From Chloroflexota bacterium (GTDB taxonomy: Bacteria > Chloroflexota > Ktedonobacteria > Ktedonobacterales > Ktedonobacteraceae): a stretch of 5,276 bases of DNA. The notes below the pieces were generated by a model. That model was not told the DNA's origin. It saw nothing but the letters and a program-made list of their open reading frames with translations, and searched no databases. The stretch is taken from assembly GCA_021828635.1 (NCBI GenBank), contig JAJZEJ010000374.1:1-5276 (forward strand). Direction: 5' to 3'. Positions 1 through 4,919 of the stretch are shown piece by piece (the stretch's first letter is position 1; the number at the start of each line of letters is the position of its first letter). The position numbers and the translations under genes were made by a program.

Positions 1-2
1 AT

Positions 3-197
3 GATCCCGGTTACTCAGTTTCACACCAGGCCATCAACCGCCGTTATCAAGTTTTGGGAAAACTTGAGGATCGCCTGGCCGAATATGTTGGTCCGCAGGA
101 GGCGACTGATGCTATGTATGACATTTATAGTAGAGTTCTAGATCAGCCTCAGATAACTACCCCTGAACCTCTTGCCCCGCCAAAAATTGATAGCTAG
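3..197 (+). CDS. C-terminal part of an unrecognised protein (5' end outside window)
   Basis: An open frame runs from the window edge through 64 codons to a TAG at 195-197. The visible part starts DPGYSVSHQAINRRYQ, continues through a charged, probably helical stretch (KLEDRLAEYVGPQEATDAMY), and ends in a proline-rich tail (PEPLAPPKIDS). It shows no catalytic motif, cysteine, signal peptide or membrane segment, and I do not recognise the family. The ATG at position 1 is in another frame that closes at about 140, so it is not the start of this gene. A palindromic repeat begins 11 bases after the stop and may end the transcript. The gene call rests only on the open frame, its ordinary soluble-protein composition and the clean intergenic boundary after it. 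No function is proposed. Confidence 0.55.
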   Translation, partial: DPGYSVSHQAINRRYQVLGKLEDRLAEYVGPQEATDAMYDIYSRVLDQPQITTPEPLAPPKIDS

Positions 198-207
198 ACA
201 AAAGATG

Positions 208-272
208 TAGGAACCGATGATGCTGTTGAACAAAATACTCTGGGTTTTGTTCAACAGCATCACCGGTCTCTA
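208..272. repeat. Palindromic repeat element, copy 1 (28-position hairpin with TACTCTGGG loop)
   Basis: Positions 219-235 and 245-261 form a perfect 17-bp inverted repeat around the 9-base loop TACTCTGGG (236-244). The pairing continues outward to 208 and 272 (TAGGAACCG against CGGTCTCTA) with two mismatches and one G-T pair. The sequence just outside and within the left arm, TGTAGGAACCGATG (206-219), resembles the left end of the second copy at 3370. The element starts 11 bases after a stop codon and lacks a T-run, so it is not a standard intrinsic terminator, although it could slow or protect transcripts. It may be a REP-like or miniature mobile element. Confidence 0.85.
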
Positions 273-417
273 TCCACAAAATCTCCCTGGAAAAGCGGAG
301 GTCCGCCCTATCCCCTTTGTACTTTGTCCCCGCGACGAAAAAAGTCTCCTCTGTACACCGTGTGATACAATCGTCTTGATTAGCAGCGCATACTATTCGC
401 CATTTCATGAAATCAAC

Positions 418-423
418 GGGGAC
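418..423 (+). promoter_or_regulatory. Shine-Dalgarno that selects the Dus start at 434
   Basis: GGGGAC lies 10 bases before the ATG at 434. The alternative in-frame ATG at 407 has no purine-rich site upstream and would add nine residues (MKSTGTIFI) that do not match the usual compact Dus N-terminus. A possible -10 box, TACAAT (366-371), lies in the leader without a convincing -35, so the promoter is not assigned. Confidence 0.45.
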
Positions 424-433
424 AATCTTCATC

Positions 434-1402
434 ATGAAAAACTTCTGGAACGAGTTAGAAAAACCTATCTTTATTCTGGCACCGATGGAAGACGTAACGG
501 ATACAGTACTCAGACAGGTTATTGCCCGATGTGGAAAACCTGCTGTGTTTTTTACTGAGTTTACCAATGTCGAGGGAATGTTTTCAAAAGGGGAACGGCT
601 TGTTACTCAAAGGCTTCGATACACGGAAGTAGAACGACCGCTCGTTGCCCAAATTTGGGGAACGCGCCCAGAAAACTTTTGCAAGGCAGCGAAAAAACTG
701 ATCGACATGGGATTTGACGGCATAGACCTGAATATGGGTTGCCCTGCCTCTGGCGTCTTACAGAGAGGTGCCTGTTCAGGACTTATTAATAATAGACCTC
801 TGGCAAAAGAAATTATTGATGCGACGAAAGAGGGTGCTGCAGGATATATTCCTGTCAGTGTCAAAACGCGGCTTGGTTTTCGGGCAATTGACTTTGAGTG
901 GATTCAGTTTGTTCTCGAACAACAACCTGCTGTGCTGACCGTCCATGCGCGGACCGTTTCTGAAATGTCCAAAGTGCCAGCCCATTGGGATAAGCTGAAA
1001 ATAGTTGTGGAGATGAGAAATATGATGAACAGCACAACGCTGATTATCGGCAACGGGGATGTGAAATCACTGAGCGATGCGAGGCAAAAAGTTCTTGATG
1101 CTGGAGCAGACGGAGCCATGATTGGACGCGGCATTTTTGAGAATCCCTACCTTTTTTCAGAAACTATCACGTTAAGCGATAAAGCACCAGAAGAAAAAAT
1201 GCAGTTGCTGCTTGACCATATGCGGTTGTGGATAGACACCTGGGGAGAGACAAAGCATTTTCCGATTCTTCGTAAATTCTTTAAGGTATACGCTAATGGT
1301 TTCCCAGGAGCGCAGGATTTACGCATACAATTGATGGAAACACAAACCCCCGAAGAAACAGAAGAGATCGTGGCGGCATTTTTACGTACTTTCTCTTCCT
1401 AA
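434..1402 (+). CDS. tRNA-dihydrouridine synthase family protein (Dus, COG0042)
   Basis: This is a cytoplasmic FMN enzyme family that reduces uridine to 5,6-dihydrouridine in tRNA with NAD(P)H. The 322-residue product has the standard Dus length and motif order. LAPMEDVTD (15-23) forms the first barrel strand; TEFTNVEG is at 41-48; VAQIWG (71-76) follows; GIDLNMGCP (96-104) holds the expected catalytic Cys103; VSVKTRLGF is at 141-149; TVHARTVSEMS (169-179) carries the FMN-phosphate-side His171; IIGNGDV (204-210) and GAMIGRGIFENP (227-238) bind the FMN phosphate. The C-terminal part, from about 255, fits the helical tRNA-binding domain. One oddity is that the usual GCPxxKV reads GCPASGV, so the lysine is replaced by glycine, and a second cysteine follows in RGACSGL (Cys114). 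This suggests a divergent subgroup whose target uridine cannot be named from sequence. The start at 434 is preferred over 407 because of the Shine-Dalgarno site. The gene appears monocistronic, or reads into the WxL-like gene 146 bases downstream. Confidence 0.9.
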   Translation: MKNFWNELEKPIFILAPMEDVTDTVLRQVIARCGKPAVFFTEFTNVEGMFSKGERLVTQRLRYTEVERPLVAQIWGTRPENFCKAAKKLIDMGFDGIDLNMGCPASGVLQRGACSGLINNRPLAKEIIDATKEGAAGYIPVSVKTRLGFRAIDFEWIQFVLEQQPAVLTVHARTVSEMSKVPAHWDKLKIVVEMRNMMNSTTLIIGNGDVKSLSDARQKVLDAGADGAMIGRGIFENPYLFSETITLSDKAPEEKMQLLLDHMRLWIDTWGETKHFPILRKFFKVYANGFPGAQDLRIQLMETQTPEETEEIVAAFLRTFSS

Positions 1403-1439
1403 ATTGCTAATGATCGAATAAGGGTTTGCTAAGGTTTTC

Positions 1440-1558
1440 TGCCTGACATACCGATTACCTTCTCTGTGATGTGTAGCGAACATGTCACAAATGTTCCCTT
1501 GAGACATACATCCCCCATGTATCGTCTCTCACAGAGAAGGAGATTGCTATGTCAGGCA
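1440..1558 (+). promoter_or_regulatory. Structured leader of the WxL-like gene that buries the SD and start codon
   Basis: TGCCTGACATA (1440-1450) is the exact reverse complement of TATGTCAGGCA (1548-1558), and CCTTCTCTGTGA (1458-1469) is the exact reverse complement of TCACAGAGAAGG (1529-1540). The 7-base spacers between these arms also pair at five of seven positions (two of them G-U), so 1440-1469 and 1529-1558 form one stem of 30 positions with two mismatches. Inside are hairpin GAACAT/ATGTTC (1478-1483 and 1491-1496) and hairpin GAGACATACAT/ATGTATCGTCTC (1501-1511 and 1517-1528, one bulged C, loop CCCCC). This makes a three-way junction. The right arm contains the ribosome binding site (AGAAGGAG, 1535-1542) and the ATG at 1549, so the closed form should block translation. 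What opens it, if anything, cannot be seen. Confidence 0.7.
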
Positions 1559-2157
1559 CAAGACGGCGCTTTTTGCGTCTCTTCCTGAGTCTCGCGGTGG
1601 TAGCCATACTATTTCTCTATGGCTCCATCGTCACGTTCGCTGATTCTGGTACCGGCACTGCTAATGTCAGTGGTACTGGTTCACCCTCAGAGTTGATCAG
1701 CGCCTCACCCACAACAACCAGTATTACCCTGAATGGCACGAACCAGACGTTGACGAATACTCTCGTATTAGCGGTCACAGATGCGACTGGTAGTGGCAAT
1801 GGCTGGAACCTGACTCTCTCGGCCACCAATTTTAGTGGTAGTGGTACCTTTAATGGTGGCACTCCTACGGCTGAATCGCTGGCGACGAGTGGAACATTAA
1901 GTATCACCAATGTCACGGTCTCCTGTGATAGCGGAGGTACCTGCACCAATCCGACCAGTACATTCACCTACCCTGGTAGCGTTGCTATCACTACGGCAGC
2001 CAGTAGCCCAACACCAGTTAAGTTCTATAATGCGGCGACGGGTACAGGCATGGGCAAATTCACGGTTGAGCCAACGCTAACCATTGCCATTCCCGCGAAT
2101 GCATATGCAACGACCTATAGCAGCACCGTTACTCTGACTGTCACAAGCGCACCTTAG
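1549..2157 (+). CDS. Secreted WxL-domain-like surface protein
   Basis: The 202-residue protein begins with an arginine-rich n-region (RRRFLRLF) and a hydrophobic core to about residue 29, with a likely signal-peptidase cut after TFA (about residue 31). The mature part is rich in Thr, Ser, Gly and Asn and looks all-beta. Its pattern matches WxL proteins: a short glycine-rich N-terminus, then LVLAVTDATGSGNGWNLTLSAT (72-93) with the W-x-L motif at Trp86-Leu88, and near the end GMGKFTVEPTLTIAIPANAYATTYSSTVTLTVTSAP. In classical WxL domains a second W-x-L lies in this last strand; here it reads LTV, so only the first is kept. Cys126 and Cys132 could form a disulfide. WxL domains in Firmicutes bind peptidoglycan and act with DUF916 partners; the next gene encodes such a partner. 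The start codon and Shine-Dalgarno lie inside a long stem. Family membership is by pattern only. Confidence 0.75.
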   Translation: MSGTRRRFLRLFLSLAVVAILFLYGSIVTFADSGTGTANVSGTGSPSELISASPTTTSITLNGTNQTLTNTLVLAVTDATGSGNGWNLTLSATNFSGSGTFNGGTPTAESLATSGTLSITNVTVSCDSGGTCTNPTSTFTYPGSVAITTAASSPTPVKFYNAATGTGMGKFTVEPTLTIAIPANAYATTYSSTVTLTVTSAP

Positions 2158-2164
2158 CGCGGTA

Positions 2165-2210
2165 TGTATGCGGGCCACACCCGGTATACCTTGTGTGTGG
2201 TCCGCATACA
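2165..2210 (+). terminator. 16-bp hairpin between the WxL-like and DUF916-like genes (terminator, attenuator or 3' stabiliser)
   Basis: TGTATGCGGGCCACAC (2165-2180) pairs with GTGTGGTCCGCATACA (2195-2210) along all 16 positions, with one G-U. The 14-base loop contains the self-complementary GGTATACC (2183-2190). It starts eight bases after the WxL-like stop codon. No T-run follows, so it is not a canonical intrinsic terminator. It may partly stop transcription or protect the upstream message from 3' decay, making more of the secreted protein than of its membrane partner. Confidence 0.65.
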
Positions 2211-2259
2211 CTGCCAAGAAGGACGCTCAAGGCTTATTCTCAATTTAATGCAGTGTGCG

Positions 2260-2266
2260 AGGAGGG
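2260..2266 (+). promoter_or_regulatory. Shine-Dalgarno that selects the GTG start of the DUF916-like gene
   Basis: AGGAGGG ends four bases before GTG at 2271. The in-frame ATG at 2193 lies inside the loop of the preceding hairpin, has no binding site, and would put 26 polar residues ahead of the signal peptide. The GTG start is therefore strongly preferred. Confidence 0.8.
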
Positions 2267-2270
2267 CATA

Positions 2271-3374
2271 GTGACTATCATTGTGTCGCGTTATCAGATA
2301 CTATGGCGTTTGCTACTACGTATAGTTTGCGCTCTACTGCTTGCCGGACTGATTACTGCTATAGTTGCTATTAGCGGTCATAGTGTGCCTGTACAGGCTG
2401 CTGGTGGTCAGGCTGTGTTTGGTTTGCAACCTGTTACCTATGATCCGGCCAATCCTGTGACAAAATCCTTTTTTGTCTTTAATAGCCATCCTGGTGGGGT
2501 GATTCATAGCCAGGTGCGCGTTACAAATATGGGAACATCTTCAGGGGTGGTCACGTTAGCTCCTGTTGATGCGACGACCGGCCAGACGAGCGGTACCGTA
2601 TTTTTGTCGGGCGAGATAGCCCAACATGCTGTCGGTAGCTGGATGACGCTGGCAACATCACGGCTTACGCTGAATCCTGGTCAGAGTCAGGTGGTACCTT
2701 TTCAAGTTTTTGTGCCGCACGATGCGGAGCCAGGGCAACATGTTGGTGGTATCTCTGCTGCGAGTATTTCAGTTAACAATACGCAAAGCACGTCGAAAAC
2801 GACCAGTGTTCAGTTGAATATTCGCAATGTCTATGTGATTGCTGTTCAGATAAACTTGCCTGGTTCGACTGTTGAGAGCTTGAGCATTACTGGCATACAA
2901 TCAGGCGGTTATCATGGCTATCAAAGTGTCATTATTGGCTTGAGCAATAGCGGTAATGTCATGCTGAAACCCTATGGGACACTTCAGGTACAGAATACGC
3001 ACGGACAGGTCTTGCAAAATATCCCTTTGCGATTGGATACCTTGTTGCCAGCGACTCAGATCAACTATGCTGTAAATGTGCAGCATACAGCCCTGGATAT
3101 AGGAAGTTACCGGGCGGTGATTGATCTAACCTATGGGCATGGTAAACAATTGCATGTAGTGCAACCTTTCTCTGTGACAGGGGCGCAGATTAGTCAAGTG
3201 TTTGGCGATCAGGGTGGCCCCTTGCACTATGCCGGTTATCAGGTTGCGCCTTCGACAATAGTTCTGATCGGTATCGGTCTGATTGTCTTGCTGGCTGGAA
3301 CGCTATTTAGTTTGTACATGGTTGCTCGTACCAGTATCATGAGTGTGGAAAGAAAGCACAGGCGGTCTGTGTAG
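2271..3374 (+). CDS. DUF916-like (WxL-interacting type) membrane-anchored surface protein
   Basis: From the GTG start the product has 367 residues. It has a long signal peptide with basic residues (Arg7, Arg13, Arg17), a hydrophobic core at about 18-34 and a likely cut after VQA (about 43). Next comes a beta-rich extracellular part, about 44-325. Its first half follows the DUF916 pattern: FGLQPVTYDP, SFFVFNSHPGGVIHSQVRVTNMG (about 67-89), a strand ending in RLTLNPGQSQVVPFQVFVP (131-149) and PGQHVGGISAA (154-164). Its second half, about 195-300, has a further Ig-like fold with GLSNSGNVMLKPYGTLQV and a closing LDIGSYRAVIDLTYG. A single membrane span (about 328-350) and a short basic tail (ERKHRRSV) anchor the C-terminus with the tail in the cytoplasm. 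In Firmicutes, DUF916 proteins sit beside WxL genes and bind WxL proteins and peptidoglycan. The adjacent WxL-like gene supports the same job here. The family assignment is by pattern and is fairly secure in context. Confidence 0.78.
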   Translation: MTIIVSRYQILWRLLLRIVCALLLAGLITAIVAISGHSVPVQAAGGQAVFGLQPVTYDPANPVTKSFFVFNSHPGGVIHSQVRVTNMGTSSGVVTLAPVDATTGQTSGTVFLSGEIAQHAVGSWMTLATSRLTLNPGQSQVVPFQVFVPHDAEPGQHVGGISAASISVNNTQSTSKTTSVQLNIRNVYVIAVQINLPGSTVESLSITGIQSGGYHGYQSVIIGLSNSGNVMLKPYGTLQVQNTHGQVLQNIPLRLDTLLPATQINYAVNVQHTALDIGSYRAVIDLTYGHGKQLHVVQPFSVTGAQISQVFGDQGGPLHYAGYQVAPSTIVLIGIGLIVLLAGTLFSLYMVARTSIMSVERKHRRSV

Positions 3375-3477
3375 AGACCGATGCTGCTCTTTCACAAATA
3401 CTCTGGGTTGTGGCGTAGGGACGCGATGAATCGGTCTCTACATCAAAAATCAGATTATTTTGTGAAAGAGCAGCATC
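3370..3477. repeat. Palindromic repeat element, copy 2 (19-bp arms, expanded interior)
   Basis: GATGCTGCTCTTTCACAAA (3380-3398) and its exact complement (3459-3477) form a 19-bp inverted repeat. TACTCTGGG (3399-3407) follows the left arm, exactly where the loop of copy 1 (236-244) has it. The left flank TGTAGAGACCGAT (3370-3382) resembles TGTAGGAACCGAT of copy 1 (206-218) and is also the exact complement of ATCGGTCTCTACA (3430-3442). The two pairings interleave, so they are alternatives or a pseudoknot. The element overlaps the TAG stop (3372-3374) of the DUF916-like gene. Confidence 0.8.
3415..3441. repeat. Nested palindrome inside copy 2
   Basis: GTAGGGAC (3415-3422) pairs with GTCTCTAC (3434-3441) with one G-T. 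CGAT and ATCG continue the stem after one bulged G, leaving a GA turn. Short palindromes of this GTAGGGAC...GTCTCTAC type are common intergenic repeats in some Chloroflexota and cyanobacteria (recalled, not searched). It fills the interior that copy 1 lacks and may be a separate insertion. Confidence 0.6.
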
Positions 3478-3550
3478 AACATCAGCATCACATCCCTACG
3501 GGGACAAATGCAAACATGTATGGAATAGATGAATGGCTATTTTTGTGATA

Positions 3551-3581
3551 TCAGGTACTAAAAAGATTATAGTAATCCTGG
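3551..3581. other. Hairpin with bulge in the convergent region
   Basis: TCAGG-TACTA (3551-3560) pairs with TAGTA-AT-CCTGG (3570-3581). The AT is bulged and the outermost pair is T-G. The loop is A-rich (3561-3569). This is a weak structure with no T-run on either strand. Confidence 0.35.
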
Positions 3582-3600
3582 AGATCAAAAGGTGCGGTTG

Positions 3601-3623
3601 TTATTCCTCTGGCACAGGAATAA
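3601..3623. terminator. Perfect 8-bp hairpin
   Basis: TTATTCCT (3601-3608) and AGGAATAA (3616-3623) flank the 7-base loop CTGGCAC. On the minus strand it would be followed by AACAACCGC, and on the plus strand by AGTGTATTAG, so neither side has a strong T-run. It could end or stabilise either of the converging transcripts. Confidence 0.4.
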
Positions 3624-3639
3624 AGTGTATTAGAGTAGA

Positions 3640-3664
3640 AGATGCACGCAGATAACGTGCATTT
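3640..3664. terminator. Hairpin with 7-bp perfect core
   Basis: ATGCACG (3642-3648) and CGTGCAT (3656-3662) flank CAGATAA. A G-T and an A-T pair extend the stem to 3640 and 3664. On the plus strand it is followed by TTCTCCCC. It fits a terminator-like role for the plus-strand transcript, but weakly. Confidence 0.4.
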
Positions 3665-3676
3665 CTCCCCTGCTGT

Positions 3677-3708
3677 TACGAGGCAAAAAGCATCCCCCAT
3701 GCCTCGTA
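3677..3708 (-). terminator. 9-bp hairpin after the minus-strand 66-residue gene
   Basis: TACGAGGCA (3677-3685) and TGCCTCGTA (3700-3708) pair perfectly, 16 bases beyond the stop codon of the minus-strand gene. Read on the minus strand, a second, smaller stem AGGCAT/ATGCTT with a GGGGG loop runs into TTTTT. That resembles an intrinsic terminator and competes with the 9-bp stem for the same bases. Confidence 0.5.
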
Positions 3709-3723
3709 GAAAAGAAGATAATG

Positions 3724-3924
3724 CTAAACCAGCACGTCGCTCGTTTCACCTACCAGTTTCTGAATCTCGCGGAGACGACGTTCCGCGATCTCGACGTTCT
3801 CTAGTGCCTGTGCCAGTATACGGGCCTCCAGAGAAATATAGGAGTCGGCAATTTCGGGATCGATAGAACCACCAACAAGCTCTAGAGCGCGGTCTAAATT
3901 GTTTTCCAGGGTTGCTGTTGACAT
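3724..3924 (-). CDS. Small helical hypothetical protein, 66 residues
   Basis: I do not recognise this family. The protein is acidic to neutral and probably mostly helical: MSTATLENNLDRALELVGG, a short IDPEIADSY segment, then a long charged helix (about 32-59, LEARILAQALENVEIAERRLREIQKLV) whose heptad-like spacing could make a coiled coil. It has no cysteine, signal peptide or membrane segment. The start is well supported: an in-frame TAA lies three codons upstream of the ATG, and a purine-rich GAGAGAGG lies about nine bases before the start. It vaguely resembles the size and helical nature of exonuclease VII small subunits but lacks their conserved pattern, so that name is not given. It is 353 bases downstream of the cupredoxin gene on the same strand, behind a foldable leader of its own. 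Confidence 0.6.
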   Translation of the reverse strand: MSTATLENNLDRALELVGGSIDPEIADSYISLEARILAQALENVEIAERRLREIQKLVGETSDVLV

Positions 3925-4277
3925 CGTGTGTTACCTCTCTCCATACTCAAGGATCAGAACGCTCTCAACGTGATTGCCTTTATGTACGGTACGCTAGCTA
4001 AAACTCAGCGTGTAGATGCTTCTACTGCTCATTACGTTTTTGAGAGCTAGCTGGTTACATGGTTAAGTACCAGTTTTCAGAAGCTCTACATATTTGTTTG
4101 GCCTACTCTTATATTACCCTAGACGTGCAAAAATTCACAAACGGAGATACAAAATTCCTATTGCCAGCTTTTCTGGTTCCGGTGGCTTCTTCGGTGGCAT
4201 TGATGCGTCGTTGCATTGCGATAGCTTTCACTTTTCAAAACACAGCAATGTCACCGAATATTCCTTTCAAACAACCC
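3925..4277. other. Intergenic region between the two minus-strand genes
   Basis: The part nearest the 66-residue gene (3961-4051) is the foldable leader listed separately. The remainder (about 4052-4277) is fairly A/T-rich. It contains a short direct repeat, CGGTGGC, twice (around 4180 and 4192). The two overlapping plus-strand frames here (4059-4364, 4094-4384) run antisense into the cupredoxin gene and look like chance frames: they have no ribosome binding site and mixed composition. A 21-codon minus-strand frame (MPPKKPPEPEKLAIG...) has no ribosome site. No gene is called. Confidence 0.55.
3961..4051 (-). promoter_or_regulatory. Foldable leader upstream of the 66-residue gene with two competing stems
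   Basis: GCTCTCAACGT (3961-3971) pairs with ACGTT-TTT-GAGAGC (4034-4047, three bases bulged). GCTAGCT-AAAA-CTCA (3993-4007, four bases bulged) pairs with TGAGAGCTAGC (4041-4051). Both use 4041-4047, so only one can form at a time. A further small hairpin, GTAGA/TCTAC with loop TGCT, lies at about 4012-4025. On the minus strand this lies 37 bases before the start codon. The competing arms resemble an attenuator or switch, but this is inference from pairing alone. Confidence 0.4.
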
Positions 4278-4718
4278 CTATTGAACGGTCACGGTCAAAT
4301 TCATGCCAGGGTGAACACTACAGTACAGGTGATAGGTACCGGCGGTGGTCCAGGCTGGCGTTGACTGCGTATCATTGCCGTTGAATGTCATACTGACTGT
4401 CGGCGCACCTGGCTCTTGCTTTGGCTCGGCATTCCCGTTGACCCATGAACCATTGCCAATGATGTGCGTCACCGAGGCATCATCGGTCAATGTCAGTGTG
4501 CAACCCTTGCTGACAGTCACGGAAGATTGCGCGAAATTATTGGTGGTCATATGCACCGTTGGGCAACTGGCAGTGGAACTTGAGCTACTGCTACTTGAAG
4601 AGCTACCAGGTGCGCTAGCCGTGCTGGTGCCAGGGCGCTGGCAGGCTACCAGCAGCACGCTGCCCAGCACTAAAGCCATCGCGGAGAATACGATGAAACG
4701 AATTGAATGCGACTTCAT
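4278..4718 (-). CDS. Blue-copper (cupredoxin, amicyanin-like) lipoprotein
   Basis: The 146-residue product has a lipoprotein signal: basic MKSHSIRF, a hydrophobic core, and lipobox LVAC with the lipidated Cys26. The mature protein should sit on the outer face of the cytoplasmic membrane. A flexible Ser/Thr linker with ten consecutive serines (39-48) follows, then a beta-sandwich of about 95 residues. Four type 1 copper ligands are visible: His85 (VTHIIGNG) and Cys133, His136 and Met139 in YCSVHPGMNLTV. The C-x2-H-x2-M loop has the short spacing of amicyanin rather than the C-x2-H-x4-M of plastocyanin. Cys52 and Cys73 could form a disulfide. The family carries single electrons between membrane complexes or to soluble enzymes; the partner here is unknown, as no redox gene lies nearby. 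The start is supported by an in-frame TGA seven codons upstream and by AGAGGG about 11 bases before the ATG. Confidence 0.88.
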   Translation of the reverse strand: MKSHSIRFIVFSAMALVLGSVLLVACQRPGTSTASAPGSSSSSSSSSSTASCPTVHMTTNNFAQSSVTVSKGCTLTLTDDASVTHIIGNGSWVNGNAEPKQEPGAPTVSMTFNGNDTQSTPAWTTAGTYHLYCSVHPGMNLTVTVQ

Positions 4719-4813
4719 AATGCGAAAATCCCTCTTTCAAAGCATAATGTCTCTGCGCGTGACGAAGGTATGTGCGGATAATTATGGCAATGTTGTTGCA
4801 ACGGGTCCGCCTC

Positions 4814-4831
4814 TTTGCGCCGTTTGCGCCG
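4814..4831. repeat. Tandem 9-mer, two copies
   Basis: TTTGCGCCG occurs twice in direct succession (4814-4822, 4823-4831) and is followed by CGC. It lies about 100 bases upstream of the cupredoxin start on its minus-strand side. Its role is unknown; it may be a regulator site or a replication slip. Confidence 0.6.
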
Positions 4832-4919
4832 CGCAGGTTAGATAGATAACCTCTCCCTCTACTCAATATCATAGAACCCTTTGCAAGAGTAGCGGAATAA
4901 GCAATTGACTGATTTTTTC

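Larger units (their letters stand above)
3375..3723. other. Convergent intergenic region
   Basis: These roughly 350 bases lie between the 3' ends of the plus-strand DUF916-like gene and the minus-strand 66-residue gene. The first third is repeat copy 2 and a tail (3478-3499) that repeats AGCATCA and CATCCCTAC, similar to the right end of the element. The rest holds four small hairpins, listed separately. I see no convincing gene. The plus-strand frame at 3642-3866 lies over the minus-strand gene, has a basic low-quality composition and begins inside a hairpin. Confidence 0.6.

Noticed and set aside
208..272. Copy 1 hairpin as a CRISPR repeat or intrinsic terminator
   Set aside because: It is not repeated at regular spacing, has no spacers and has no T-run after the stem.
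157..567. Minus-strand open frame of 136 codons (and the plus frame at 217-558)
   Set aside because: Both overlap the repeat element and the Dus 5' end in other frames. They have no family pattern and no ribosome site, and the minus frame owes part of its length to the palindrome.
1404..1432. Possible promoter TTGCTA-17-TGCTAA that would start transcription exactly at the base of the 1440-1558 stem
   Set aside because: The -35 matches four of six consensus bases but the -10 only two; the similarity partly reflects a TTGCTAA direct repeat. It is too weak to call.
3642..3866. Plus-strand frame of 74 codons
   Set aside because: It lies over the better supported minus-strand 66-residue gene and starts inside a hairpin. 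It is Arg/Pro/Ser-rich with no motif.
3724..3924. Exonuclease VII small subunit (XseB) as a name for the 66-residue protein
   Set aside because: Size and helicity fit, but the conserved XseB pattern around a central LExG(x)LxLEE-type segment is not visible, and no XseA is nearby.
3940..3968. Minus-strand promoter TTGAGA-17-TATGGA before the 66-residue gene
   Set aside because: The -10 matches only three bases, and the resulting start site would fall in or after the ribosome binding site.
4059..4384. Two overlapping plus-strand frames (101 and 96 codons)
   Set aside because: They run antisense into the cupredoxin gene, lack ribosome sites and show no recognisable protein features.
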